Shown here piece after piece: positions 24,057 through 33,100 of a DNA stretch of 64,000 nucleotides. The notes beneath the pieces were generated by a model that was given only the letters and a program-made list of their open reading frames with translations, was not told the origin of the DNA and did not search any database. Both the position numbers and the translations under genes were made by a program. The stretch is taken from NCBI RefSeq assembly GCF_002150685.1, contig NZ_MSSW01000019.1, positions 90,142-154,141 on the forward strand, written 5' to 3'. Position 1 is the first letter of the stretch. Each line of letters begins with the position of its first letter. The DNA is from Algoriphagus antarcticus. GTDB taxonomy: Bacteria; Bacteroidota; Bacteroidia; Cytophagales; Cyclobacteriaceae.

Positions 24057-25166
24057 TCATCCGCCTATCCACTCTGCTACGAAGAGATTGGTGTCTCTAG
24101 TGCCGCCATTGTTTCTATTTGAGGAAAAAACCAAATATCTACCATCGTTGGAGAATACAGGGAAGGCATCAAAAGTCCCATCATGTGTGATACGAGTTAA
24201 ACCTGTTCCGTCCAGATTGATCATGAAAAGATTGAAAGGATAGCCGCGTTCGGTTTGATGATTCGAGGCAAAAATAATCTTTTCTCCAGATGGGTGGAAG
24301 AATGGAGCCCAGTTGGCTTTTCCTAGATCCGTTATCTTTTTCACATCTGTTCCATCTGCATTTGCCACATATAGCTCCATGCTTGTTGGCATCACAAGTC
24401 CTTCTGCAAGTAGATCCTTGTATACTTTTACATCTTCATCAGAAGTAGGTCTAGAAGCTCTCCAGATGATTTTGGTACCGTCAGGCGAGAAAAACGCACC
24501 TCCATCATATCCCAAATCTGAAGTGATTTGGTGCACATCAGACCCATCAATATTCATGGTATAAAGCTCCATGTCACCACTTCTTAGAGAAGTGAATACT
24601 ATTTTGTCCCCTTTTGGCGAAACCGTCGCTTCCGCATCATAGCCAGGCTCATTGGTAAGTTGTGAAGTTATATTTCCCTCCATATCAGCTGTGAAAATGT
24701 CAAAGGAATCATAGATCGGCCAAACGTATTTGCCATCAGTTCTGCGCTCTGGAACAGGCGGACAATTTTCTCCCCCTAAATGTGTAGAAGCATAAACGAT
24801 ACTTTTATTGTCAGGAAGAAAGTAGGAACAGGTTGTCCTGCCCAAGCCAGTGCTTAGGCGCTTCGGCTGATTGTTTTGCAAGTCATCGGTTTTCCAATTC
24901 GTATAAAATACTTGATCGCAGTCTGCTCCCCATTCTTTATAATCAGACTGAAAAACCAGCATAGAATCATCAAATGACCAATATGCCTCAGCGTTATTTC
25001 CACCAAATGTCAGTTGCTTGATGTTTTTTAAATAGTTCATTTCCTCAGGAGTCAATAGCAAAGAGTCTGAAGCAGAGTGAACTTCCGTTTCGGTTACTGT
25101 TTGAACCTGAGTTTTTGAGCTGCAAGCAAATGAAAGTAGCAGCAGGGCAATAAGGACTTGTCTCAT
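24057..25166 (-). CDS. TolB-like (PD40 beta-propeller) lipoprotein
   Basis: 369 aa from the ATG at 25166, which starts a lipoprotein signal (LIALLLLSFACSS); a TTG 33 bp upstream would place the promoter element inside the coding region. The body is a series of PD40/TolB repeats: ATVSPKGDKIVFTSLRSGDMELY, GAFFSPDGTKIIWRASR, PFFHPSGEKIIFASN and PVFSNDGRYLVFSSNR, predicted to fold as a six- or seven-bladed propeller. The first blade region holds a Cys-containing insert (GADCDQVFY, TTCSYFLP). It likely binds partners or ligands in the periplasm. A broken copy of its 3' end lies at 21690-21912. It is divergent from the M28 peptidase gene, 61 bp away. Confidence 0.85.
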   Translation of the reverse strand: MRQVLIALLLLSFACSSKTQVQTVTETEVHSASDSLLLTPEEMNYLKNIKQLTFGGNNAEAYWSFDDSMLVFQSDYKEWGADCDQVFYTNWKTDDLQNNQPKRLSTGLGRTTCSYFLPDNKSIVYASTHLGGENCPPVPERRTDGKYVWPIYDSFDIFTADMEGNITSQLTNEPGYDAEATVSPKGDKIVFTSLRSGDMELYTMNIDGSDVHQITSDLGYDGGAFFSPDGTKIIWRASRPTSDEDVKVYKDLLAEGLVMPTSMELYVANADGTDVKKITDLGKANWAPFFHPSGEKIIFASNHQTERGYPFNLFMINLDGTGLTRITHDGTFDAFPVFSNDGRYLVFSSNRNNGGTRDTNLFVAEWIGG

Positions 25167-25196
25167 TAATGAATTGATTTTTAAGTAATAGCTGCG

Positions 25197-25204
25197 CAAA
25201 GGTA
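25197..25204 (-). promoter_or_regulatory. -7 promoter element (TACCTTTG) of the TolB-like gene
   Basis: TACCTTTG then CGCAGC on the minus strand, 30 bp before the ATG at 25166. It is only 8 bp from the oppositely directed element at 25213, so the two promoters overlap. Confidence 0.6.
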
Positions 25205-25212
25205 AGCTTTAT

Positions 25213-25220
25213 TATCTTTG
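25213..25220 (+). promoter_or_regulatory. -7 promoter element (TATCTTTG) of the M28 peptidase gene
   Basis: TATCTTTG then GCAG, ending 7 bp before the ATG at 25228, so the leader would be only a few bases, or the real start is the second ATG at 25240. Confidence 0.55.
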
Positions 25221-25227
25221 GCAGAAG

Positions 25228-26484
25228 ATGAGAAATTACATGAAATATCTATCAAAATATAACGTGGCAGCAGCTTCAGTGGCTTTATTCACTTGGAGTT
25301 GTAATACTGCACCAACAGATGAAAGTCTGAAAACTGGCTTGAAAGAGGATGTCACTTATCTCGCAGCAGATAATCTCCGGGGCAGAGCTATCGGAACAGA
25401 AGGCGAGCTAAAAGCTTCGGAATATCTTGCCGCAGAATTCAAAGAAATCGGACTGGAGCCAAAAGGAACGGAAGCTTATTTTCAGCCTTTCACAGTGTCA
25501 AAACCTACCAATCCGCATGAAGAAGCAGTAGTCGGCACAGATGGAGAAGGCGTGACTGGAAGAAATGTGATTGGCTATATTGACAACAAGTCTGAAAATA
25601 CAATCGTGATCGGAGCTCATTTTGATCACTTGGGGATGGGAGGAAGCGGTTCATTGCATCGTGGAGATTCAGCTATCCATAATGGTGCAGATGATAATGC
25701 CAGCGGCACTGCTGCTTTGGTAGCTTTAGCAAGAACTCTCAAGCATGAGAAGCACAACAGCAACTTTCTATTCATTGCTTTTTCAGGGGAGGAAAATGGA
25801 CTTTGGGGGTCAAATTATTTCGTAAAGAATCCTACCATCGATCTTACTACTGTCAATTACATGATCAATATGGATATGGTTGGTCGATTGAATGCAGAAA
25901 AGACACTTGCAATTAATGGTGTTGGTACTAGCCCAAGCTTTGTGTCAGCATTGGATTTGGCAAATGCGGATAGTTTGAAATTAGTCACTTCAGAGTCCGG
26001 CGTGGGTCCTTCTGATCACACTTCTTTTTATCTACAAGATTTGCCAGTTCTTCATTTTTTCACAGGTCAGCATGAAGACTATCACAAGCCTTCTGATGAC
26101 TCTGACTTGATCAATTATGATGGATTATTGCTTGTGGTGAAATACATCGATCGCTTAGTGGATCAATTGGATGCTGAGCCTAAACTTGCTTTCAGGAAGA
26201 CGAAAGACAGCAACGGAGATTCTCCTCGATTTACAGTTTCCTTGGGTGTAGTCCCAGATTACCTATTTGATGGAAAAGGCATGCGAATCGACGGTGTGTC
26301 TGAGGACAAGCCTGCTCAAGCAGCTGGTCTAATGAAAGGTGATGTAGTTTTGCAAATGGGTGATTCTACGATTGTGGATATGATGAGCTATATGCGTGCG
26401 TTAAGTTCTTTTCAGAAAGGCGATGAAGTGCTTCTTGGCTATGAGAGAGGTGGAGAGAAGAAGGAAGTGAAGGTTACTTTATAG
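25228..26484 (+). CDS. M28-family metallopeptidase with C-terminal PDZ domain
   Basis: 418 aa; a second in-frame ATG at 25240 begins the lipoprotein signal (AAASVALFTWSCNT) and may be the true start because the promoter element lies only 7 bp before the first. A protease-associated-like N-terminal part is followed by the M28 di-zinc core: H in GAHFDHLG, bridging D in NGADDNASG, catalytic E-E in SGEENGLWGS, D in NMDMVGR, and the last H in HEDYHKPSDD. A PDZ domain (about 330-418: FDGKGMRIDGV, AAGLMKGDVVLQMGD) closes the protein. It is expected to be an aminopeptidase tethered to the membrane surface. Confidence 0.93.
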   Translation: MRNYMKYLSKYNVAAASVALFTWSCNTAPTDESLKTGLKEDVTYLAADNLRGRAIGTEGELKASEYLAAEFKEIGLEPKGTEAYFQPFTVSKPTNPHEEAVVGTDGEGVTGRNVIGYIDNKSENTIVIGAHFDHLGMGGSGSLHRGDSAIHNGADDNASGTAALVALARTLKHEKHNSNFLFIAFSGEENGLWGSNYFVKNPTIDLTTVNYMINMDMVGRLNAEKTLAINGVGTSPSFVSALDLANADSLKLVTSESGVGPSDHTSFYLQDLPVLHFFTGQHEDYHKPSDDSDLINYDGLLLVVKYIDRLVDQLDAEPKLAFRKTKDSNGDSPRFTVSLGVVPDYLFDGKGMRIDGVSEDKPAQAAGLMKGDVVLQMGDSTIVDMMSYMRALSSFQKGDEVLLGYERGGEKKEVKVTL

Positions 26485-26627
26485 ATTTTAGATTCAAGAA
26501 ACAAGAAAGCTCCTAGGCACTTAGTTTTAGGATTTTTATTTTACTCTTTGAGTATAAAGTAAAATACTAATATTCATAATCTACTTTCAATCTCGAAGTA
26601 GTCAGTCAGGTTTGTTGCTTTTGCTAT

Positions 26628-27338
26628 TCATTCAAAAAATGATCTAAGCCAAGGAGCGTCTTTGAGTCCATTTATTATTGGAATGAAAAGTAAGTTGACA
26701 ATCAGGATCAATACATAAGAAAAGTAAACAGTCTTTTGTTTGACAATATCCCTGATGATCAAATAAAGAATTATCAAGCAAATCAATACTTCATTCCAGA
26801 TGAATACGTCCGTCCAAATGAATGGGAAATCAGAAAATGCTTTCGGTTGAAATATCGCTCCCAGAGGAATAAATGAAAACCGCACGGTACCCGGAGATAA
26901 AACCCAAAAAACAGTTGAAATCATCCATCTTGCATGCACTTGGGTATTTCGTGCGTAGGTAATGGCAAGAACGACAGATAATGCAAAGCCCGTAATAGAA
27001 ATACAGTCCACAAGTGCAAGACTATACCTAACAGAATAAAGGGGTGATAGTTCGCTCATCGTAGGTAAACTCACTATGATCATATTTAAGGCAGATGCAA
27101 TAACAAATCCCGCTATAATCAAAGAAAACATTCCTACTTTTCTATGGACACTTATAGGTCGGTTATGATAGAGCCAAGGCTGAATAATCAAACATATATA
27201 CCAAAAGGTGGCTGAAAGTCCATGCAAATGCCAATGAAATGGGGCATCTCTAAAACCCATCCAATACCCTTGGAATCCTATTAATGTAACAAGGAATGGC
27301 AGGATCAACCATAAATGGAGTTTAGAAAAAGGTTTCAT
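26628..27338 (-). CDS. multi-pass membrane protein, DUF2306-like
   Basis: 236 aa with about seven hydrophobic segments (about 10-28, 40-57, 70-92, 103-130, 138-155, 175-197 and 207-225). The segment HWHLHGLSATFWYICLII and the loop SVHRKVGMFSL are conserved-looking. The VHRKxGM loop recurs in the small membrane protein at 17586-17975. The histidines near membrane boundaries could bind haem or metal, but nothing proves it. No partner gene. Flanking gaps 26485-26627 and 27339-27519 hold only AT-rich sequence and the terminator at 27464. Confidence 0.55.
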   Translation of the reverse strand: MKPFSKLHLWLILPFLVTLIGFQGYWMGFRDAPFHWHLHGLSATFWYICLIIQPWLYHNRPISVHRKVGMFSLIIAGFVIASALNMIIVSLPTMSELSPLYSVRYSLALVDCISITGFALSVVLAITYARNTQVHARWMISTVFWVLSPGTVRFSFIPLGAIFQPKAFSDFPFIWTDVFIWNEVLICLIILYLIIRDIVKQKTVYFSYVLILIVNLLFIPIINGLKDAPWLRSFFE

Positions 27339-27463
27339 AAAAAACTATTCAAAATTGAAGAATCAGATGTAATTAAAATAGTCTTAACTAGATTTAGAAA
27401 AATGGTGTTAATAGTTGGCAGTCAGTATATTAAAAGTAAGTTTTTTATGGCATTAATAAATGA

Positions 27464-27498
27464 AAAAATCCAGTTGTGTTCAACTCTACTGGATTTTT
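27464..27498. terminator. intrinsic terminator after the GH43 gene
   Basis: Perfect 11-bp stem AAAAATCCAGT / ACTGGATTTTT, 22 bp past the GH43 stop on the minus strand, with A/T flanks that let it work in either direction. Confidence 0.8.
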
Positions 27499-27519
27499 GA
27501 AATTACCTTAAAATAGGGC

Positions 27520-28554
27520 TTATTCCAGTATAGGATTCGCTGCCACTCCCTCAAAAGTCATTTTAATCGGCTTGATAGTGCCATCTGCATTGAATTCCAT
27601 GACATCAATCGCTGTCACCCGATGATCTCGACCTTCATTTGGAATTGGGCGACGGTGATAGACCATGTACCAATCATCAGATCCAGACTTTTGGATGACC
27701 GAGTTGTGACCAGCGCCCGTCGCAACAGTGGTATCAGATTCCAAGATTGTATCAATGCGCTTCCAAGGCCCAGTGATTTTGTCAGCCATAGCATAAGCAA
27801 CTTTATAGCTATCATTTGTCCAGCCTCCTTCAGACCACATGAAGTAATATTTGCCATTTCTGATAAATACAAAAGGCCCTTCTACATAACCCTCGGGGGT
27901 AATCTCATGAAATAGCTCCCCGTCATCCCAAAGTTCAAAGCCCGTGAAATCAGCATTTAGTTTGCCGATATTACAATGACTCCAACCTCCATAGAGCATA
28001 TAATATGTACCGTCGGTGTCTTTGAATACGAATTGGTCGATTGGCTGGGCATCGTTATAGAATTCAGAAAGCAAAGGCTTGCCTAAGTGATCTTTGAAAG
28101 GCCCTCCAGGTGAGTCAGCAACTGCCACTCCAAGTCCTCCAAAATGGTTGATGTCATTATTCGGATCCCATCCGTCACGGCTTGGGCGCTGAATATCATT
28201 TGCGGAAAAGAAGAGGTAGTATTTCCCATCCTTTTCGATTGCCGCTGGTGCCCACATGGCTTGTCTAGCCCATTTGATTGCTACTGTGTCCAAGATATTA
28301 GCATGCTTTTCCCAAGTGATTAGGTCTTTGGAAGAAAAGGCATCGATGTGCAATTGATCTGTGAAGCCAGCTGAAAAGGTAGGATATACCCAGTATTCGT
28401 CTACAAAAACGATTCCTTCTGGATCTGCATACCAGCCGTCGAAAATCGGATTACCAGAGAGTTTGGGAGTTTCTTCTAGGTTGGTTTCCTTCGCAGATGA
28501 GCAGGCAAAGGCCAGACTTGCTGCCAATGTGTATAGAGCTATTCTTGATTTCAT
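27520..28554 (-). CDS. glycoside hydrolase family 43 lipoprotein
   Basis: 344 aa. Lipoprotein signal with Cys18 (ASLAFACSSA). Five-bladed propeller of GH43: catalytic base Asp in GWYADPEGIV, pKa-modulating Asp in QPIDQFVF, and acid Glu in VEGPFVFIRNGKYYFMWSEGG, in that order and spacing. The active-site rim has many aromatic residues (MWAPAAIEKDGKYYLFF). Family members cleave arabinofuranosides, xylosides or galactans. Substrate cannot be told from sequence, and no polysaccharide locus (SusCD, regulator) is adjacent. It is probably anchored at the outer membrane or in the periplasm. Confidence 0.9.
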   Translation of the reverse strand: MKSRIALYTLAASLAFACSSAKETNLEETPKLSGNPIFDGWYADPEGIVFVDEYWVYPTFSAGFTDQLHIDAFSSKDLITWEKHANILDTVAIKWARQAMWAPAAIEKDGKYYLFFSANDIQRPSRDGWDPNNDINHFGGLGVAVADSPGGPFKDHLGKPLLSEFYNDAQPIDQFVFKDTDGTYYMLYGGWSHCNIGKLNADFTGFELWDDGELFHEITPEGYVEGPFVFIRNGKYYFMWSEGGWTNDSYKVAYAMADKITGPWKRIDTILESDTTVATGAGHNSVIQKSGSDDWYMVYHRRPIPNEGRDHRVTAIDVMEFNADGTIKPIKMTFEGVAANPILE

Positions 28555-28648
28555 CGAAATATATTAAGTGTCCGCGGAAAATATAAACAGACAAGGAGAG
28601 GTAAATGCCTTTGATGCAAAAATGGGCATTTTTAAAGGCTCTTACACC

Positions 28649-28725
28649 TATGAGCCGATTATCGCTTCTATTCGGCTCATAAATCGTAGTATTATGAGCC
28701 GAATAAGTTGTATATTCGGCTCATG
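28649..28725. promoter_or_regulatory. operator array of the fic gene: four half-sites in two palindromes
   Basis: The 13-mer TATGAGCCGAATA or its complement TATTCGGCTCATA appears four times: 28649-28661 (forward, ends TTA), 28669-28681 (complement), 28693-28705 (forward) and 28713-28725 (complement, ends TG). They form two inverted repeats, with 7-bp gaps inside each pair. The last copy contains the ATG of the Fic gene, so a bound protein would cover the start codon. I see no other copy of this motif in the window. Confidence 0.85.
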
Positions 28726-29835
28726 AGATATAATTGGGAATATCCAGATTGGCCGAATTTCAGCTACAAAGCTAAATCCAGTGATAAACGTCTGGCAGAA
28801 TTTCTATTGAAATCAGGACAGATCAAAGGTATGGTTATTGGTTTGGGTGATTTGGACCAAACTGAGACTACTCTGGAAATGATGGTAGTAGAGGCAATCA
28901 AAACTTCTGAAATCGAGGGAGAGTTTCTCAGTCGTCTAGACGTAATGTCGTCGATCAAGAAAAATCTCGGAATTCACGAAAACCAACCTTTGCTAGTCAA
29001 AGATCAGCGCGCAAAAGGCATCGCCAAACTGATGATCCATGTACGTTCTTCCTATGCAGAACCATTGAACGAAGCGATGCTTTTCGATTGGCACAAGATG
29101 CTGATGGAGGGAAATCGATACATCGAGGCTGGACAATGGCGCACTGATTCAGAGCCTATGCAGGTTGTCTCGGGAGCTTTGAGCAAGGAAAAAGTCCACT
29201 ATGAAGCGCCTCCTAGCAAAAGAGTTCCACAAGAAATGGAAGCCTTTATCAAATGGTTTAATACAACTGCCCCCAATGCTGTGAATGAAATCTCGAGTCT
29301 ACTTGTTCGCTCAGCGATCACGCATTTGTATTTTGAAACCATACATCCATTTGAGGATGGAAATGGACGAATAGGTCGTGCATTGGCGGAAAAAGCGTTG
29401 CATCAAGGGTTGGGGCATACTACTTTGATCAGTCTTTCTACAGCAATAGAAAAGGAGAAAAATGCCTATTACGGAGCGTTGAAAGTTGCTCAATCCAGTA
29501 ATGAAATTAGTAATTGGTTAGAATATTTCACAGACACTGTGCTTCAGGCTCAAGTTTATGCCACTGAGTTAATTCAATTTACGCTTCTGAAAAGCAAGTT
29601 TTTTGCGAAGCATCAATCTATTCTGACCGACCGACAATCGAAGGCTATCAATCGAATGCTCGCTGAAGAGCCAACAGGTTTTGAGGGAGGAATGACAGCG
29701 AAAAAATACATAGCTATCACCAAAGCCTCCAAAGCGACTGCCACGCGAGATTTACAGGTTTTAAACGAATTGGGAATCTTTTTACCACAGGGAGGTGGAC
29801 GAAGTGTGAGTTATAAATTGGAGATGGGCAATTAG
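28723..29835 (+). CDS. Fic-family protein (DUF4172-Fic-winged helix)
   Basis: 370 aa from the ATG at 28723, inside the operator; a TTG five codons upstream is less likely. The N-terminal DUF4172 domain (about 1-85) includes the inhibitory motif TSEIEGE, which fits (S/T)xxxE(G/N) of class II Fic proteins that restrain themselves. The Fic core holds HPFEDGNGRIGRAL (about 210-223), all catalytic residues intact, so AMP transfer to protein hydroxyls is expected. Residues about 310-370 look like a winged helix (KYIAITKASKATATRDLQVLNELG). Combined with the operator array, this suggests a self-regulating transcription factor whose DNA binding could depend on AMPylation. No antitoxin partner is adjacent. 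Confidence 0.9.
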   Translation: MRYNWEYPDWPNFSYKAKSSDKRLAEFLLKSGQIKGMVIGLGDLDQTETTLEMMVVEAIKTSEIEGEFLSRLDVMSSIKKNLGIHENQPLLVKDQRAKGIAKLMIHVRSSYAEPLNEAMLFDWHKMLMEGNRYIEAGQWRTDSEPMQVVSGALSKEKVHYEAPPSKRVPQEMEAFIKWFNTTAPNAVNEISSLLVRSAITHLYFETIHPFEDGNGRIGRALAEKALHQGLGHTTLISLSTAIEKEKNAYYGALKVAQSSNEISNWLEYFTDTVLQAQVYATELIQFTLLKSKFFAKHQSILTDRQSKAINRMLAEEPTGFEGGMTAKKYIAITKASKATATRDLQVLNELGIFLPQGGGRSVSYKLEMGN

Positions 29836-29851
29836 TTTAAAGTAAAAAGAC

Positions 29852-29876
29852 GTAAGTATCAAGATCTAAGAGCCAA
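29852..29876. repeat. intergenic degenerate repeat (GTAAGTATCAAGAT type)
   Basis: Shares GTArGTATCAAGAT and AGAGCCAA with 3571-3610. It lies just behind the fic stop. The remaining gap to ileS (29836-30179) holds a C/G hairpin at 29985-30000, the promoter at 30009 and the RNA element at 30049. Confidence 0.35.
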
Positions 29877-30008
29877 CAGTCTAGAATCGTGAGTTGAAAT
29901 GTCAGATGACATAGTAAAAGAGTTCTCTCAATGATCTGTAGTTTATTGGTCTGTTAGGCTTTCCTTCCATTTTTTCCGGTTGACCCTCCCAAAAAGGGGG
30001 ATTTCTCC

Positions 30009-30016
30009 TATCTTTG
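30009..30016 (+). promoter_or_regulatory. -7 promoter element (TATCTTTG) of the ileS leader
   Basis: Matches TAnnTTTG and is followed by TGCC, about 160 bp before the ileS start, so the transcript would carry the folded element at 30049-30136. A TTGAC lies 26 bp upstream, longer than the normal -33 spacing. Confidence 0.5.
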
Positions 30017-30048
30017 TGCCTTCATTTGAGGAGGATGTTTCCTTGAAT

Positions 30049-30136
30049 GCGTGAGGGATAGCAGCTGTATCCACTAAGCGAAGCGCAGTGGATACAGCGG
30101 ATAGCCCGACCCCGGCTTTTTCAGACGGGGACACGC
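30049..30136 (+). ncRNA. structured leader RNA element upstream of ileS
   Basis: Closed by GCGTG (30049-30053) with CACGC (30132-30136). Inside, a perfect 12-bp hairpin GCTGTATCCACT / AGTGGATACAGC (30064-30075 with 30087-30098, loop AAGCGAAGCGC) and a 5-bp hairpin CCCCG / CGGGG (30110-30114 with 30126-30130), separated by the conserved-looking GCGTGAGGGATAGC and GGATAGCCCGACC strands. I remember elements with this GCGTGAGGGAT...CCCGACC...ACGCCC skeleton in many Bacteroidetes genomes; it may be the Flavo-1 RNA family, but I cannot check. It lies between promoter and ileS start, in sense orientation. It could be an ileS leader or a dispersed RNA that happens to be here. Confidence 0.6.
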
Positions 30137-30179
30137 CCAAAAATTAATTATCACCTACTTGCCCTTAAGAAAGGATACA

Positions 30180-33100
30180 GTGAAGACATATCAGGAATTT
30201 AAACAAGTGGATTATCCCGAAATCGGGGAATCCGTATTGAAGTATTGGAAAGAAAACCAGATTTTCGAGCAATCAGTAGCTAACCGTGACGGTGCGGAGA
30301 CATTTACTTTTTTCGAGGGCCCGCCTTCGGCAAATGGTACTCCAGGCATTCATCACGTAATGGCGCGTACCCTGAAAGATATTTTCTGCCGTTACAAAAC
30401 GCTTCAGGGTTTTCAGGTGAAACGCAAAGGCGGTTGGGATACGCATGGCTTGCCTGTGGAGTTGCAGGTGGAGAAGGAATTGGGTATTACCAAAGAGGAT
30501 ATTGGCAAGAAAATTTCGGTAGAAGAATACAATCAAAAGTGCCGTGAGACGGTCATGCGATTCAAAAATGAATGGGATGACCTGACGGAGAAAATAGGAT
30601 ACTGGGTGGATTTGGATGATCCATACATCACGTTTGAGCCGGAATATATAGAGTCAGTTTGGAGCTTGCTAAAGAAGCTTTATGAGAAAGATCTGATTTA
30701 TAAAGGCTACACAATTCAGCCATATTCACCAGCTGCAGGTACGGGCTTGAGTTCTCACGAGCTGAACCAACCAGGCACTTATAAAGATGTAAAAGACACT
30801 TCCATCACTGCTCAGTTCAAACTGAAAGATGGGGAAAACACCTATATCCTAGCTTGGACGACTACACCTTGGACTTTGCCTGCCAACTCGGCTTTGGCGA
30901 TCGGGGAGAATCTGGACTATGTGAAAGTGAAGACTTTCAATCCATATACGTTCGATGCTTGCACAGTGATTTTAGCGAAAGCCAGGATGAATTCTTACTT
31001 GAATCCAAAAGCTGCTGAGCTAAAATTGGAAGGTTATAAAGGTGGAGACAAATTGATTCCGTTTGAAGTGATCGAGGAATTCAAAGGAAAAGATATGCTA
31101 GGCTGGGAATATGAGCAACTGTTCCCGATAACTGGTTTGGCACTTCCACATCCGGCGTTCACGGTAGTTTCTGGTGATTATGTCACTACTGAAGATGGTA
31201 CAGGAATCGTTCATCTTGCCAAGGCTTTCGGTGCAGATGACTTTAGAACTTTGTCGCAGAATAATGTACCTGGAATATTCGTAAAGGATGATCAAGGAAA
31301 AGATGTTCCGATTGTGGATAAGCGAGGGAAATTCATCACGATGGTGGGTGAATACCTTAAGTTAAAAGTAGCTGAACATGGAATCACTGCCCACAAAGAA
31401 TATGGAGCGGAGGATTTCTATGTGAAAAACTATACCGAGGATGATGAGAATGCGGCGGACTTCAAGAGTACCGACGTGATCATCTCGATCATTCTGAAAA
31501 ATGAAAATAAGGCCTTTAAGGTTGAAAAATATGAGCACAGTTACCCACATTGCTGGAGAACTGACAAGCCAGTACTTTACTATCCTATGGACAGCTGGTT
31601 TATCAAAACCACTGCTTACAAAGATAGATTGGTCGAGCTAAACAAGACGATCAACTGGAAGCCAGAGGCTACTGGAACGGGTCGTTTTGGGAATTGGCTG
31701 GAAAATCTGGTGGATTGGAACCTTAGCCGTTCTCGATTCTGGGGTACACCGCTTCCTATCTGGAGAACGGAAGATGGAAATGAAGAGCTTTGTTTAGGAT
31801 CTATCGCCGAGTTGGAAACTGGGATTCAAGAATCTATTGCCAAAGGGTTCATGGTGAAGTCTCCTTATGAAGACAAGGCTCTTGATCTTCACCGTCCTTA
31901 TGTGGATGATGTCATCTTAGTTTCTCCCAAAGGTGAAAAAATGTTCCGCGAGTTAGATCTGATTGACGTTTGGTTTGATTCCGGGGCTATGCCGTATGCC
32001 CAGTGGCATTATCCTTTTGAAAACGATGATATTTTCAAAGCCAACTATCCAGCAGACTACATTGCAGAAGGAGTGGATCAAACGAGAGGCTGGTTCTTTA
32101 CGCTTCATGCGATTGCGGTAATGCTTTTTGACAGTGTTGCATTCAAAAATGTGATTGCAAACGGACTTGTGCTGGACAAAAACGGAAACAAAATGTCCAA
32201 GCGATTGGGCAATGCGGTGGATCCTTTCAAGACCTTAAAAGAATACGGTCCTGATGCGGTACGCTGGTATCTGCTGAGCAATGCGAATCCATGGGACAAT
32301 TTGAAATTCAATCTGGATGGAGTGACTGAGGTGCAGCGTCGCTTCTTTGGCACACTTCAGAATACCTATAACTTTTTCGCGCTTTATGCGAATTTGGATG
32401 CTTTTGTCTATGACAAATCGATGGCGGTACCAGTGGCGAAAAGAGCCGAGCTGGATCAGTGGATTGTCTCCAAGCTTCAGTCTTTAATATCAGAAGTAGA
32501 AGAAGCCATGGATAATTACGATGCTACCAAAGCGACACGCGCAATCATGAGTTTCACGGTTGATCAGCTTTCAAATTGGTATGTGCGATTGGCGAGAAAA
32601 AGATTCTGGAGAGGCGATATGAATGCAGATAAGCAGGCGGCTTACGAGACGCTTTATGAGTCTTTGCTCACGCTCACCCAATTGATGTCGTCCTTTGCTC
32701 CTTTCTATGCTGATTGGTTGTATCAGAATTTGACCGAATCGGGATCTGATGCTAAAGCTTCTGTGCATTTGACTGATTGGGTTGCTGCGGATTCGACTTT
32801 GATCAATACCGATCTGGAAGAAAGCATGGAATTATCGCAAACGATTTCTTCTTTGGTTCACTCACTGAGAAAGAAAGAGAAGATGAAAGTACGTCAGCCC
32901 TTAAAGAGAATTTTGATTCCTATCTTAAAAGAGAAAATCAAAGACCAGATTCTCCACTTGGAAGATCTGATCAAATCCGAAGTGAATATCAAAGACATTG
33001 AGTTTATCGATGACGCATCCGGTATCTTGGTGAAAAATGTAAAGCCAAATCTTCCTGTGCTAGGAAAGAAATTGGGCCCAAAAATGCGATTCGTGGTAGC

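Noticed and set aside
23745..24122. 125-codon plus-strand frame across the repeat lipoprotein gene
   Set aside because: It is the antisense reading of the 27-bp tandem repeat; the minus-strand frame has a proper lipoprotein signal.
29943..30140. 65-codon frame on the minus strand over the ileS leader
   Set aside because: It lies over the folded RNA element and its promoter; the frame follows from the hairpin sequence and has no gene context.
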